From NCBI RefSeq assembly GCF_025628885.1, contig NZ_JAOTIF010000023.1, positions 44,013 through 108,012 on the forward strand: a DNA stretch of 64,000 nt, in the 5' to 3' direction. The notes beneath the pieces were generated by a model that did not search any database, had not been told where the DNA came from, and saw only the letters and a program-made list of their open reading frames with translations. Positions 45,678-53,393 of this stretch are shown piece after piece. The DNA comes from Paraflavisolibacter caeni (GTDB taxonomy: Bacteria > Bacteroidota > Bacteroidia > Chitinophagales > Chitinophagaceae). Position 1 is the stretch's first letter; each line of letters starts with the position of its first letter. The position numbers and the translations under genes are program-made.

Positions 45678-46718
45678 ATGACTTGGCAGCCAATCAAAAT
45701 CGTAAAGAATATCAAACGAAACCAAGAGCAATATTGTCTGCTTTGCAATATAAGAAAAGCAAATGCCTCCGGCTCACATTTTGTCTCTCAATGTATGCTC
45801 AGTCATACTATCGGTAAAAGAAATAGTTATACCGCCTATTCAATAGACGCCTCGGAAACTTCTGCAGATGTTTCATTCGGAAGAGAAAATAGCCCGTCAA
45901 CCATTATTACACCTAATCCCCATACAGAGGATTATATATTTTGCCAGCAATGTGAAAGCTACTTTAGTACCTTGGAAAGCGAGGGCTGCAATTTCTTCAA
46001 TGAAAAGCTAAGAAATAAGCGATTTGAGCAACAATTTAAAGTAGAAGATTTGGGAGATGGCAATAACCTAAAAGTCTCAAAAATAGTTGATGCAAACATT
46101 ATCAATCTGTTTGTATATTCCTTGATATGGCGAATGTGCCTTCAACAAAGGTTGAATAATTATGAAAGTCCAATTAATCCACAGTTCGAACAGAAACTGG
46201 CAGATACATTAATTCCTTATATTGATAAAACAAAACATCAAATCAAACATTCTTCCATTGAACTTCCCTATCCATTTATTTTATTAACTGATGATAGCAT
46301 AGACATTGAATCAGCAACTTACATTAATCCAAACGTAATTGAAACAAATCCAGAAATGTTTTTTTTGGGGAGGTATATAGTACTAATGTATCACAATTTT
46401 ACAGATATATCTACAAAAGAATTAGTTGTAAAGCCTGAACTGATAAATAGAAATTATCAAAACGGAAATGCAAATTCTCCAATAAAAACACTTTATATTA
46501 ATCAAACACATTGGAAAGAGATAAATTATCAGTTTGTGGCAGAGTATTCAAAAAAATACTTATTTGTCGTTGCTCAAAGAATACATGCGGAAACTGGAAT
46601 AAGTTTAAAAAACGCAGCTGAATTTCTACAAAATCGCTTGGAACTCATTAAAGCGCAGGGCACTGATGCTTTAGAAGGAATCAATAATGCATATTTAGAA
46701 ATCATTGGAAATAAATGA
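45678..46718 (+). CDS. Zinc-binding (HNH/treble-clef-like) protein paired with AbiGi
   Basis: 346 residues. Two CxxC pairs (Cys20/Cys23 in YCLLCNIRKANASGSHF, Cys89/Cys92 in FCQQCESYF) and His34 outline a treble-clef zinc site like that at the start of HNH-type proteins, though a full HNH catalytic motif is not evident. The remaining 240 residues are helical and unrecognised. The gene ends 29 bp before the AbiGi-like gene on the same strand, so they are probably co-expressed and function together; it occupies the place of a toxin or nuclease partner (inference). Confidence 0.55.
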   Translation: MTWQPIKIVKNIKRNQEQYCLLCNIRKANASGSHFVSQCMLSHTIGKRNSYTAYSIDASETSADVSFGRENSPSTIITPNPHTEDYIFCQQCESYFSTLESEGCNFFNEKLRNKRFEQQFKVEDLGDGNNLKVSKIVDANIINLFVYSLIWRMCLQQRLNNYESPINPQFEQKLADTLIPYIDKTKHQIKHSSIELPYPFILLTDDSIDIESATYINPNVIETNPEMFFLGRYIVLMYHNFTDISTKELVVKPELINRNYQNGNANSPIKTLYINQTHWKEINYQFVAEYSKKYLFVVAQRIHAETGISLKNAAEFLQNRLELIKAQGTDALEGINNAYLEIIGNK

Positions 46719-46747
46719 AATAACCAACAATACAAAATCATAGTGAA

Positions 46748-47614
46748 ATGCTTAAGCAAGTTGACCATATCTTCCATTTTACTACAGAGCTGAATACATT
46801 AAAAGAAATATTAAATACCGGATTCAAACCATCGTATGCACGTGAGACATTAGCAGACAGTAATGTTTTAGTACCAATGGTGTCATTCAGTAACATCCTA
46901 CTAAGAGACGTAGGTAATGTCGAGGTACTTAACTATGGTGAATATGCAATTGGATTTGAAAGAGAATGGGGTATAAGGAATGAATTCAACCCAGTGGTAT
47001 ATACGTATAAAAATGGGCTATTGCAAAACAATTTAAAATCCTTTTTAGATAACACGGTTTTCTTGAGTTTCATTACAGAATTTAGAGACAAGCTCAAACT
47101 TTTCAATTCAAATGGAATGAAATTCTCATCTCACATTAATTTAACCAATACCACAAAAGAAGCACTGGATTTATTAGACTACTTGACACTTAATTATAAA
47201 GACGAACTCATAGATAGTATATCCGCACACTCAAGAGCTATCCATTTAAAGAACATTCAAATATTTGCAATAACGAAGCAGTATAAAGTAAAAAATGTTC
47301 AGGATAAGGAATTCATTGCTTATAATGATAGGGAATGGAGGAAATCGTATCCAGAGTTGGATATTCTTTTTGAAGGGGAAGAAAATTATACTCATTGGAT
47401 AAATGCACCAAAACCACATTTTAACAATGAGCCATTCCTTTTGAAATTTTCAATCAAAGATGTAAAAGCTATTTTAGTGAAAAATAAGGAAGAAATTTAT
47501 GAAATAGTAAGTGAATTAAAAAGTTTGCACGGAGATGACTTGATTGATAAACTGGTTAGTAGAAGGTCTTTATTAATTGGAACAAAAGAAACTCTTGAGA
47601 AAAATAATTTCTAA
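46748..47614 (+). CDS. AbiGi-like abortive infection protein
   Basis: 288 residues. The N-terminal half fits the AbiGi family (PF10899): IFHFTTELNTLKEILNTGF, then VPMVSFSNILLRD, NYGEYAIGFEREWGIRN and EFNPVVYTY. In Lactococcus AbiG consists of AbiGi (antitoxin) and AbiGii. No AbiGii relative is recognised here; the upstream gene is a zinc-binding protein instead. The HxT, IL..GF and YG..A.GF pattern also recalls DarT-type ADP-ribosyltransferases, so an enzymatic role is possible (speculative). The C-terminal half is not assigned. Confidence 0.65.
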   Translation: MLKQVDHIFHFTTELNTLKEILNTGFKPSYARETLADSNVLVPMVSFSNILLRDVGNVEVLNYGEYAIGFEREWGIRNEFNPVVYTYKNGLLQNNLKSFLDNTVFLSFITEFRDKLKLFNSNGMKFSSHINLTNTTKEALDLLDYLTLNYKDELIDSISAHSRAIHLKNIQIFAITKQYKVKNVQDKEFIAYNDREWRKSYPELDILFEGEENYTHWINAPKPHFNNEPFLLKFSIKDVKAILVKNKEEIYEIVSELKSLHGDDLIDKLVSRRSLLIGTKETLEKNNF

Positions 47615-47778
47615 CACAAGATGAGTCTCAAATAAGAGCTATAAGTTTTAAAAACTTATAGAACATAGCTTTATATGTAATGTTTAGTGTCTCCAAAGTC
47701 GAAGTATAAAATGACAACCAGCATAAATATCCATATGTTTTGGGGAGATAGCTGGAGATTCTCAAAATTGTTCCCATT

Positions 47779-48540
47779 TTAAATATATTTATTTACTATA
47801 TCTTTTGAAATGCCCAATTCTGCTGCAATTTTCACTTTAGTCCAGCCTTCATCTAATAACTCTTTGATTTTCTTCTTTAACTCCTTGTCCTTCCTAGGCT
47901 TGATTACTGTTTCATAATAGGTTTCCGCCTGTGCTACAACCAAACGAGCTCCATAAGAATGTTGTACGCTAATTTCATCGAATTGTTTATTAAACAGCTG
48001 CTCTGCTAGATTTACTCTTTGTGTCCTGTTCTTCAGCTTTGGGTAATTCTCATGTAATGCAAGCTGTTTACCAAGCTCTATAACTCTTTCCTGTGGAAGA
48101 ATTTTATATCTAGTTCCATTTTCCTCAATAAATTCATAAACAGAATCTTTAACATCCAAATAATCGTCAGTTTCCTTAACGTAATTCTCAATTTTAAAAG
48201 TCATTCCATTTTCAAAGAAATGAAGGGTGTAACCAAAAAACTTATTCTGGTAGTTGTGGATTCGCTCAAATTTTTCTTTTATTTCTTCATCATTAAGGTA
48301 TTCAATTGTCTCCTCTAGGATTTCATAGTTTTTCGCATCAAGAGAAACCAACTCATAAACAATCAGTTTAACGTTAAGTCTCTTAACAATCTGCTTGAAG
48401 AGTTCAATCGAATCCTTTCCCTTATAAGGGAGCTCAACAATAGAAGACCACTTTCCTTGCGTAAAATCTCCTTCTGCAAGTAGAATACTATTTTTTTCTG
48501 CCCAATTCTTCAGGTCTTCAAATTCCTGTTCAATATTCAT
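47779..48540 (-). CDS. Hypothetical protein with C-terminal helix-turn-helix
   Basis: 253 residues. The first 200 form an unrecognised alpha/beta region with several acidic helices (ILEETIEYLNDEEIKEKFER). The last 35, KKKIKELLDEGWTKVKIA and AELGISKDIVNKYI, form a resolvase-like HTH. A DNA-binding regulator or partition-like factor is possible. It stands alone; the upstream spacer 48541-48930 contains the CAGT palindrome copy 2 and otherwise no gene I can support. Confidence 0.5.
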   Translation of the reverse strand: MNIEQEFEDLKNWAEKNSILLAEGDFTQGKWSSIVELPYKGKDSIELFKQIVKRLNVKLIVYELVSLDAKNYEILEETIEYLNDEEIKEKFERIHNYQNKFFGYTLHFFENGMTFKIENYVKETDDYLDVKDSVYEFIEENGTRYKILPQERVIELGKQLALHENYPKLKNRTQRVNLAEQLFNKQFDEISVQHSYGARLVVAQAETYYETVIKPRKDKELKKKIKELLDEGWTKVKIAAELGISKDIVNKYI

Positions 48541-48718
48541 AATTTATTAGTTTAAGTAGCGAACTGCATACTAATTTACTTACATATAGTTCAACTAAAT
48601 TGAGATACATTCCATGTTTCCATAGAGTATTTGTATTAGCATAATATTGGGTTTGCGTTATTGGGCTCCCTTTCTTCTGAAAATGGGTAAAACAAAAAAC
48701 AATGTATATCCACCTTTT

Positions 48719-48762
48719 ATAGTCAGTCAGTCGTAATCCTATACCAGTGACTGACTGACTAT
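48719..48762. repeat. CAGT-type inverted repeat, copy 2 (strongest)
   Basis: A perfect 14-bp stem, ATAGTCAGTCAGTC at 48719-48732 with its complement at 48749-48762, and a 16-base spacer. It lies in the divergent spacer between the HTH gene and the NUMOD gene. Same family as 42124, 50834 and 53360. Confidence 0.75.
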
Positions 48763-48930
48763 TATACTCCATATTGAACTATATTTCCTATAATGTCTAT
48801 CAAGAATTACTGTTTTAAATAACCACGCTTTGGCTTCCTGCTGCATGAATAAAAGAAAATTTTATTCACTCTACCCCTCTGATATTTTATTTTCCTATAA
48901 TTGATATAAAGAAAAACTATTTTTATCTGA

Positions 48931-50064
48931 ATGGAAACTGAACTTACATACCCATATCAAAATCTTGACTTAACCGATATAAAGGGAGAACAATGGGAAG
49001 ATATTCCCGGTCTGGATGGATATTACCGTATTTCTAACTTGGGGCGCACTAAAAGAATGGCCTTTGAAATCCTCTGTAGCAATAGTCAGATTCGCCGCAT
49101 TAAAGAAAAAATATTAGCACCTGAATTAGCGGTACAAGAGAACCATTCTGTAAATGACAAGAATTACTTCCTGCGGATTAAAATTATGCAAGCTGGTGTG
49201 GTTTATAACTTCAGTGTAGCAAGACTAGTCTACTATTCATTTGTTAAAAACTTCGACCTCTCAAACCAATCCTTAGTAGTGATACCCAAAGATGGGAACG
49301 GTAAAAATATTCATCCCAAAAACTTAAAACTGGTAGATATAAGCCAGAAACAACAGCGGATTTTTGATAGGGGACGCCTTATAAAGCATTTACCCGATGC
49401 TTACGATGAGTTTGTCAGCCAAGGGTTAACAAAATCCACTAATCCCTTTTGTAAACAGATTTCACAGTATACGTTGGAAGGAAAGAGAATCCAGACATAC
49501 CCCAGTACACAGGTGGCTGCTCAGGTGTTGGGTATTTCTGAAAACGGAATAAACAGTGTTTTGAAAGGCAGGCAGGTTTCCTGTGGCGGGTATGTCTGGC
49601 GTTATGGCGAGGAAAAACGGGTAGACATGAAAGCGATAATGGAAGAGAGAAGCCTTCACCGTAAGAAGCTTGTAGGACAGAAAGTAACTCAGTACAGTCC
49701 TGAAGGTAAACGAGTAGCCACTTTCCTTACCATAAGCGATGCAGCAAGAGCCACAGGACTTGGGAGTGATGGTATTTGTGCTGCTTTAAGTGGAAAGCAG
49801 AGAAGTGCAGGTGGTTTTATATGGAAAAAGGGATGGGGTAAACCAGAGATAGACCTTAGTAATTATGTCTTTGGAGAAGCATTGAGAGCACAAAAAAGAT
49901 TCAAACAAGTGTATCAATATTCCCCAGAAGGAAGGCTTCTTACTACTTATCCAAGTGTTAAAGATGCTGCGGCAGCACATGGTATCAGTCCTACATACAT
50001 CAGCACAGTATTAAATAAAGGAAAACTGGCTAAAGGTTTTTTATGGGAAACGTCTAGCAAATAA
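48931..50064 (+). CDS. NUMOD4 plus three NUMOD1 repeats, HNH-deficient
   Basis: 377 residues built from DNA-binding modules of homing endonucleases. NUMOD4 is at 18-50 (EDIPGLDGYYRISNLGRTKR). The next region (about 90-140) has the layout of an HNH core, but the usual H-x-DGN motif reads VVIPKDGNGKN, so the metal-binding His is lost. Three NUMOD1 modules follow (about 172-225, 248-300 and 325-375), each with a QYS/T-x-EG-x-R start and an AA-x-x-x-GIS helix. It probably binds DNA without cutting it. Confidence 0.75.
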   Translation: METELTYPYQNLDLTDIKGEQWEDIPGLDGYYRISNLGRTKRMAFEILCSNSQIRRIKEKILAPELAVQENHSVNDKNYFLRIKIMQAGVVYNFSVARLVYYSFVKNFDLSNQSLVVIPKDGNGKNIHPKNLKLVDISQKQQRIFDRGRLIKHLPDAYDEFVSQGLTKSTNPFCKQISQYTLEGKRIQTYPSTQVAAQVLGISENGINSVLKGRQVSCGGYVWRYGEEKRVDMKAIMEERSLHRKKLVGQKVTQYSPEGKRVATFLTISDAARATGLGSDGICAALSGKQRSAGGFIWKKGWGKPEIDLSNYVFGEALRAQKRFKQVYQYSPEGRLLTTYPSVKDAAAAHGISPTYISTVLNKGKLAKGFLWETSSK

Positions 50065-50222
50065 CCTCAGTCAATTTGTTTATGATACTTTATTCCTTTT
50101 ATTCACCAATATATTTAAATCCGCTACAATTCTTAAAAAGCTATTTTTCATTTTTAAACTATTAATGATGCATTTTGCAAAACCTACAGGAACTACAAAA
50201 CCAAGTGGCTCGACAATATCAA

Positions 50223-50753
50223 CTAAGGGTGGTAAATAGTGCTTAAAATGATGCCTGCTGTAATTACAGTGGCGATAATAGTTAGACACAAAGCTATTCC
50301 GTAAAACCAATGTCGGACACTATTCCTTTTTTCCATCATATCCATATTTTCTTGGTATCGTTTTAGCTCATGGTAGTAAACAAGCTTTGTTTTATCATCT
50401 TCTTCTAGTTCGTTGTTATCTAAGTAATCAATAAATATTTCATTTGGTGGCGAACCTCTTTGAGTAATTCGTTTAGGGAATAATAACTTTCCCAAGCAAA
50501 ATAAATCTCCTAAGAATAAAAAAGTCAAAAGAACGACAAAGCCTTTATTTGGACTTGCAGTAAACTTATAACTTACAAAGCCAGATATTGCAGCTACTGT
50601 GATTGTTGTTAATGTAATCGCTTTATTGGTAATAGACTCTGATTCTGACATAAATTCATCGTATCTGTCCTTAGCCTGACTGAATAAAAACTTGTATGCC
50701 TCGACGGGTACCTTTTCCCAGTCTTTGACTATATCTTTCCAAGTTGTTGACAT
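50223..50753 (-). CDS. Four-TM membrane protein, possible effector
   Basis: 176 residues. A cytoplasmic helix (1-45) is followed by two adjacent membrane helices (ITLTTITVAAISGFVSY, FVVLLTFLFLGDLFCLG), a charged cytoplasmic loop (about 95-145) and a second pair (FYGIALCLTIIATVITAG and its end). Proteins of this outline occur as membrane effectors in nucleotide-signalling defence systems, but no cyclase gene is nearby and I cannot assign a family. The frame after the stop continues as an open overlapping frame to 50080. Confidence 0.5.
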   Translation of the reverse strand: MSTTWKDIVKDWEKVPVEAYKFLFSQAKDRYDEFMSESESITNKAITLTTITVAAISGFVSYKFTASPNKGFVVLLTFLFLGDLFCLGKLLFPKRITQRGSPPNEIFIDYLDNNELEEDDKTKLVYYHELKRYQENMDMMEKRNSVRHWFYGIALCLTIIATVITAGIILSTIYHP

Positions 50754-50833
50754 TTGACTATCAATTTATTTTCTAAAAATACTAATTGAAAAAATAAAAG
50801 TAAGAGCGGCATAAGTCATCCTTACTTTCAGTC

Positions 50834-50865
50834 GGTCAGGCAATTATTTTAACAGAAGACTGACC
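50834..50865. repeat. CAGT-type inverted repeat, copy 3 (weak)
   Basis: GGTCAG at 50834-50839 pairs with CTGACC at 50860-50865, flanked by CAGTC on the left. It is shorter than copies 1 and 2 but shares the core and the position at a gene boundary. Confidence 0.4.
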
Positions 50866-51248
50866 ACAGTAAACTTCACCATCACATCAGTTAGATGTAA
50901 TGTTCATAGTAGCACCCAACATAATCCTTTTCTTCTTACTTTCCACATTTGTATAATAGCATTTGTTTAAAGCCATTTTAATCAGCCTATTCCCTCTATT
51001 CCGGTAAGTTTATTAGGTATAGGTAGGAAAAGTATTATCTAACTTAAAAGTATATTGCATGTGATTATACAAAAATGCTATTGTATAATATATAGGTTAT
51101 TCCATTCATTAGCGGTTTACAAATCGTACTTTTGGCTGTGTTTTGAAGTGATACCTTTCTAAGAATACACAATTGATTGAACGAGTAAATAATTGAGATA
51201 ATAGCATTTGATTATTTCAATTATAATCGGCTGGAAATCAAAAGATTA

Positions 51249-51279
51249 TTTGGATAATCGAAAATAATGTCGTATATTG
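51249..51279 (+). promoter_or_regulatory. Bacteroidota-type promoter for the candidate RNA
   Basis: TTTG at 51249-51252 and TATATTG at 51273-51279 are 20 bp apart, close to the -33 TTTG / -7 TAnnTTTG pattern of Bacteroidota. Transcription would start near 51286, just before the first helix of the structured region. Confidence 0.45.
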
Positions 51280-51284
51280 CAGAG

Positions 51285-51765
51285 TATTGAAAAAAAATCT
51301 CTTTCTCAATAACCTCCAGTGTAAAATTTCCTACCAACGGAGGTGAATTCAATAAAGCTTCTAGAGGACTGAGGTCTCATACGATGGAAGGTAGCCTGAT
51401 GAAAAGGGCGAAGCACCATTGGCAGTAGGATTTGTATTCTCTACCGCTTCTATTAAATAGGAGCAACATAAGAGATAGTTTTATTCTACGGGAAGCGAAA
51501 GTTTTTTATATAAGGTTGCAGCTTGGTGGTATTACCCTTCAATTTCTGGCAGATGTCAGAGGGGTCTCGAAATGACGAGAACAACAGTTTAAACTACCGA
51601 GGTGCTTTAAAGGAGGAGTCCTTTATAGTATGAGGCTAGAAACGGGGCAACTGAAAGTAAAGAACGAAACATGCACTTCACAGCCCTATAAGTGCACCTT
51701 ATTGCTATAAGGCGGGAATTATGATTTGGAAACTCAAATCGTAAGGGGACTTTTTATGTCTTGTT
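51285..51765 (+). ncRNA. Candidate large structured non-coding RNA
   Basis: 50754-52233 has no ORF of 60 codons. Within it, about 480 bp are richer in G+C than the surroundings and full of complementary segments. Examples: ACCTCC/GGAGGT (51312/51339), an arm formed by CTCTACC to GATAG around 51438-51478, CCCTT with GAGGGG around 51535-51563, TCTCG/CGAGA (loop of six), CTTTAAAGG/CCTTTATAG around 51605-51628, GCACTT/AAGTGC, CCTTAT/ATAAGG (loop TGCT) and GATTTG/CAAATC. Hairpins follow one another almost without gaps, as in a compact ribozyme-like RNA. I could not match it to RNase P, tmRNA, group I or II introns or retron RNA. Ends are approximate. Confidence 0.5.
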
Positions 51766-52026
51766 AAGAATGAAAATAGTTTATAAGTATTAAACTTCTG
51801 GCTTAGTAGGGTAAGCAAAACGTTTTCCTTACAAGGCATGAAATTCTTGCTTTATAGGGCTAGTTAATAAGACTTTGTTTAAACCCTCTCACCTCTATTA
51901 AGCAGGTAATTTATTCTTGCCAACTTAGCAATGTGAAACGCTGATTTGGCTATAAAGCTTCATGTATTTTATAATGAAAAACATTTGGCTTTATTATAAA
52001 CATTCAAATCTTGTTATTTAGAATTG

Positions 52027-52076
52027 AATTTTGGCTTTGTAGTTATATCATGAAACACTCTTACAAAGCCAAAATT
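52027..52076. repeat. 15-bp perfect inverted repeat
   Basis: AATTTTGGCTTTGTA at 52027-52041 and its complement at 52062-52076, with a 20-base loop. A second hairpin (8 bp, 51968-51975 with 51993-52000) precedes it. The motif TTTGGCTT/A occurs in or next to both and also at 51944. Confidence 0.65.
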
Positions 52077-52233
52077 TTAAGATGTAAACATCCTCAATAA
52101 TAAACATTTATCAATTTTACCATTAGAGAAGTCCACCATTCTCCATTTTTACCTAAATAGGCCATGTTTTTAGTAAAATTCTAATTTTATAAAATTAGAA
52201 CCATAACACGTTTGCAATAAGTTTGTTTACATT

Positions 52234-52839
52234 CTAATCAGCATTTTTGATAATCCATCTTTGCGCTTTTGACATGTACCTATAAGCAAAGGACCCTCCA
52301 AGGCATAATAAAAATGTATACAATCCTAACTTGATTGCTTTCCAGATTAAATATTCTTTTCTCTGCTCATAGCTTATCTGTGGAGAATATGAATTGAATC
52401 CAACCTTATTATCGCAATATTCGTCGAATCCTTCAGACCACCACAATGGCGAGTAAATTGGAGTAGTTATATCTGAGATAGAAGCTGAAGTAATGCCTTG
52501 AATTTCCTTATATTTTGCTCCATCAAATTTGTATGGTTGAAAAACAAAAAGGCATATAACGGTCACGAATATTGCAATGATGGCTGAGTATCCTGCTATA
52601 TACTGGAATAATAATACTTCCTTAGCTACCTTTTTTTTGTTGTTAACATTACCATGTTGTATTGGGGGAGGTGTCTCATAAAATAAGTCATGCAATTCTT
52701 CAATTTGATTTGCAGGTATCCATTTAGGCATGCCTGCTTTCCAAACAAGGTCATCTGCTGAAAGTTTCTGCTCTCTTAATTGTTGCACTGAAACAGGACC
52801 ATACCTGTAATTACCTTTGCTATAAAAGTACTGACTCAT
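52234..52839 (-). CDS. GYF_2-domain membrane protein
   Basis: 201 residues. The N-terminal 55 residues are a GYF_2-type domain: YFYSKGNYRYGPVSVQQLRE, then LVWKAGMPKWIPANQIEEL. Two membrane helices follow (about 83-107, FQYIAGYSAIIAIFVTVICLF, and about 173-190, GLYTFLLCLGGSFAYRY), enclosing a loop of some 60 residues. GYF_2 proteins usually tether something at the membrane; the role is not known. It stands between the structured RNA region and the XRE gene. Confidence 0.65.
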   Translation of the reverse strand: MSQYFYSKGNYRYGPVSVQQLREQKLSADDLVWKAGMPKWIPANQIEELHDLFYETPPPIQHGNVNNKKKVAKEVLLFQYIAGYSAIIAIFVTVICLFVFQPYKFDGAKYKEIQGITSASISDITTPIYSPLWWSEGFDEYCDNKVGFNSYSPQISYEQRKEYLIWKAIKLGLYTFLLCLGGSFAYRYMSKAQRWIIKNAD

Positions 52840-53066
52840 TATTATTTTATTAAAGATTACGGAATAGCTTAATTAAGCTTGTAAGTTCTATTTAGGTTCT
52901 GTTCTGGCGTAGAAATTATTACTGTTTTCAGGGCTTCTTTCCCAAATGTTTCAAAGGATTTCATTCTCAAAAAAGTTAGTTCTTGAACGATTAAAAGCGA
53001 TACAAGATAAAAAATATTCTTAGTAAGGCAAATTTGCTCTGGTTCAGTAAAAAGCAATAGAGCACT

Positions 53067-53306
53067 TTGCCGACTGTGCCTCCTTATTACAGAGACGATA
53101 AAACAATCAAGAATTTTGGCAAAAAGCTAAGAGAGATTCGTCTGTCCAAAAACGTATCTCAGGAGCAACTTGCGCTTGCTTGTGGCTTGGAATATTCCCA
53201 AATTAACAGAATTGAACTTGGCAAGGTGAACACTTCAATCAGCCATGTTGCGCTGCTTGCGAAGCATTTGGGCGTAACCCCATGTGATTTGTTTAATTTT
53301 TTATAA
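53067..53306 (+). CDS. XRE-family HTH regulator
   Basis: 79 residues; a short N-terminal arm, then a complete HTH_3 domain (KNFGKKLREIRLSKNVSQEQ, GLEYSQINRIELGK, ALLAKHLGVTPCDLFNF). It is typical of small regulators of Bacteroidota mobile elements. The 52840-53066 region upstream contains no recognised gene. A 12-bp-stem terminator follows directly. Confidence 0.8.
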   Translation: MPTVPPYYRDDKTIKNFGKKLREIRLSKNVSQEQLALACGLEYSQINRIELGKVNTSISHVALLAKHLGVTPCDLFNFL

Positions 53307-53310
53307 TTAA

Positions 53311-53337
53311 AAGGCCTGTGCGATCCGCACAGGCCTT
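53311..53337. terminator. Bidirectional terminator hairpin
   Basis: AAGGCCTGTGCG pairs with its complement over 12 bp around the loop ATC. It lies between the XRE gene and the convergent AAA ATPase gene. Confidence 0.75.
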
Positions 53338-53359
53338 AAATCGAATCAACCCTTAACTA

Positions 53360-53393
53360 GTCAGTCAGGATTCTTCTGTAGTAGAAGACTGAC
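53360..53393. repeat. CAGT-type inverted repeat, copy 4
   Basis: GTCAGTC at 53360-53366 pairs with GACTGAC at 53387-53393, and TTCT/AGAA pair inside. It overlaps the last codons and stop of the ATPase gene at 53365. Same core as the other three copies in the island. Confidence 0.55.

Noticed and set aside
48530..48772. Minus-strand ORF of 80 residues across the CAGT palindrome
   Set aside because: It overlaps the start of the gene at 47779 and consists partly of palindrome-encoded residues; no protein-like pattern.
50080..50310. Minus-strand ORF of 76 residues overlapping the end of the four-TM gene
   Set aside because: Its first third is the out-of-frame shadow of a membrane helix. The remainder (LPPLVDIVEPLGFVVPVGF) could be a frameshifted tail of the 50223 gene, but there is no homopolymer or other sign at the junction to support it.
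51389..51415. Hammerhead ribozyme suggested by CTGATGA followed by CGAAG
   Set aside because: No stem II can form between the two elements and no matching cleavage-site helix was found.
51285..51765. Reading of the structured region as a group II intron, tmRNA or RNase P RNA
   Set aside because: No domain V-like hairpin with AGC/GTT ends, no reverse transcriptase, no tag-peptide frame and none of the conserved RNase P segments could be found.
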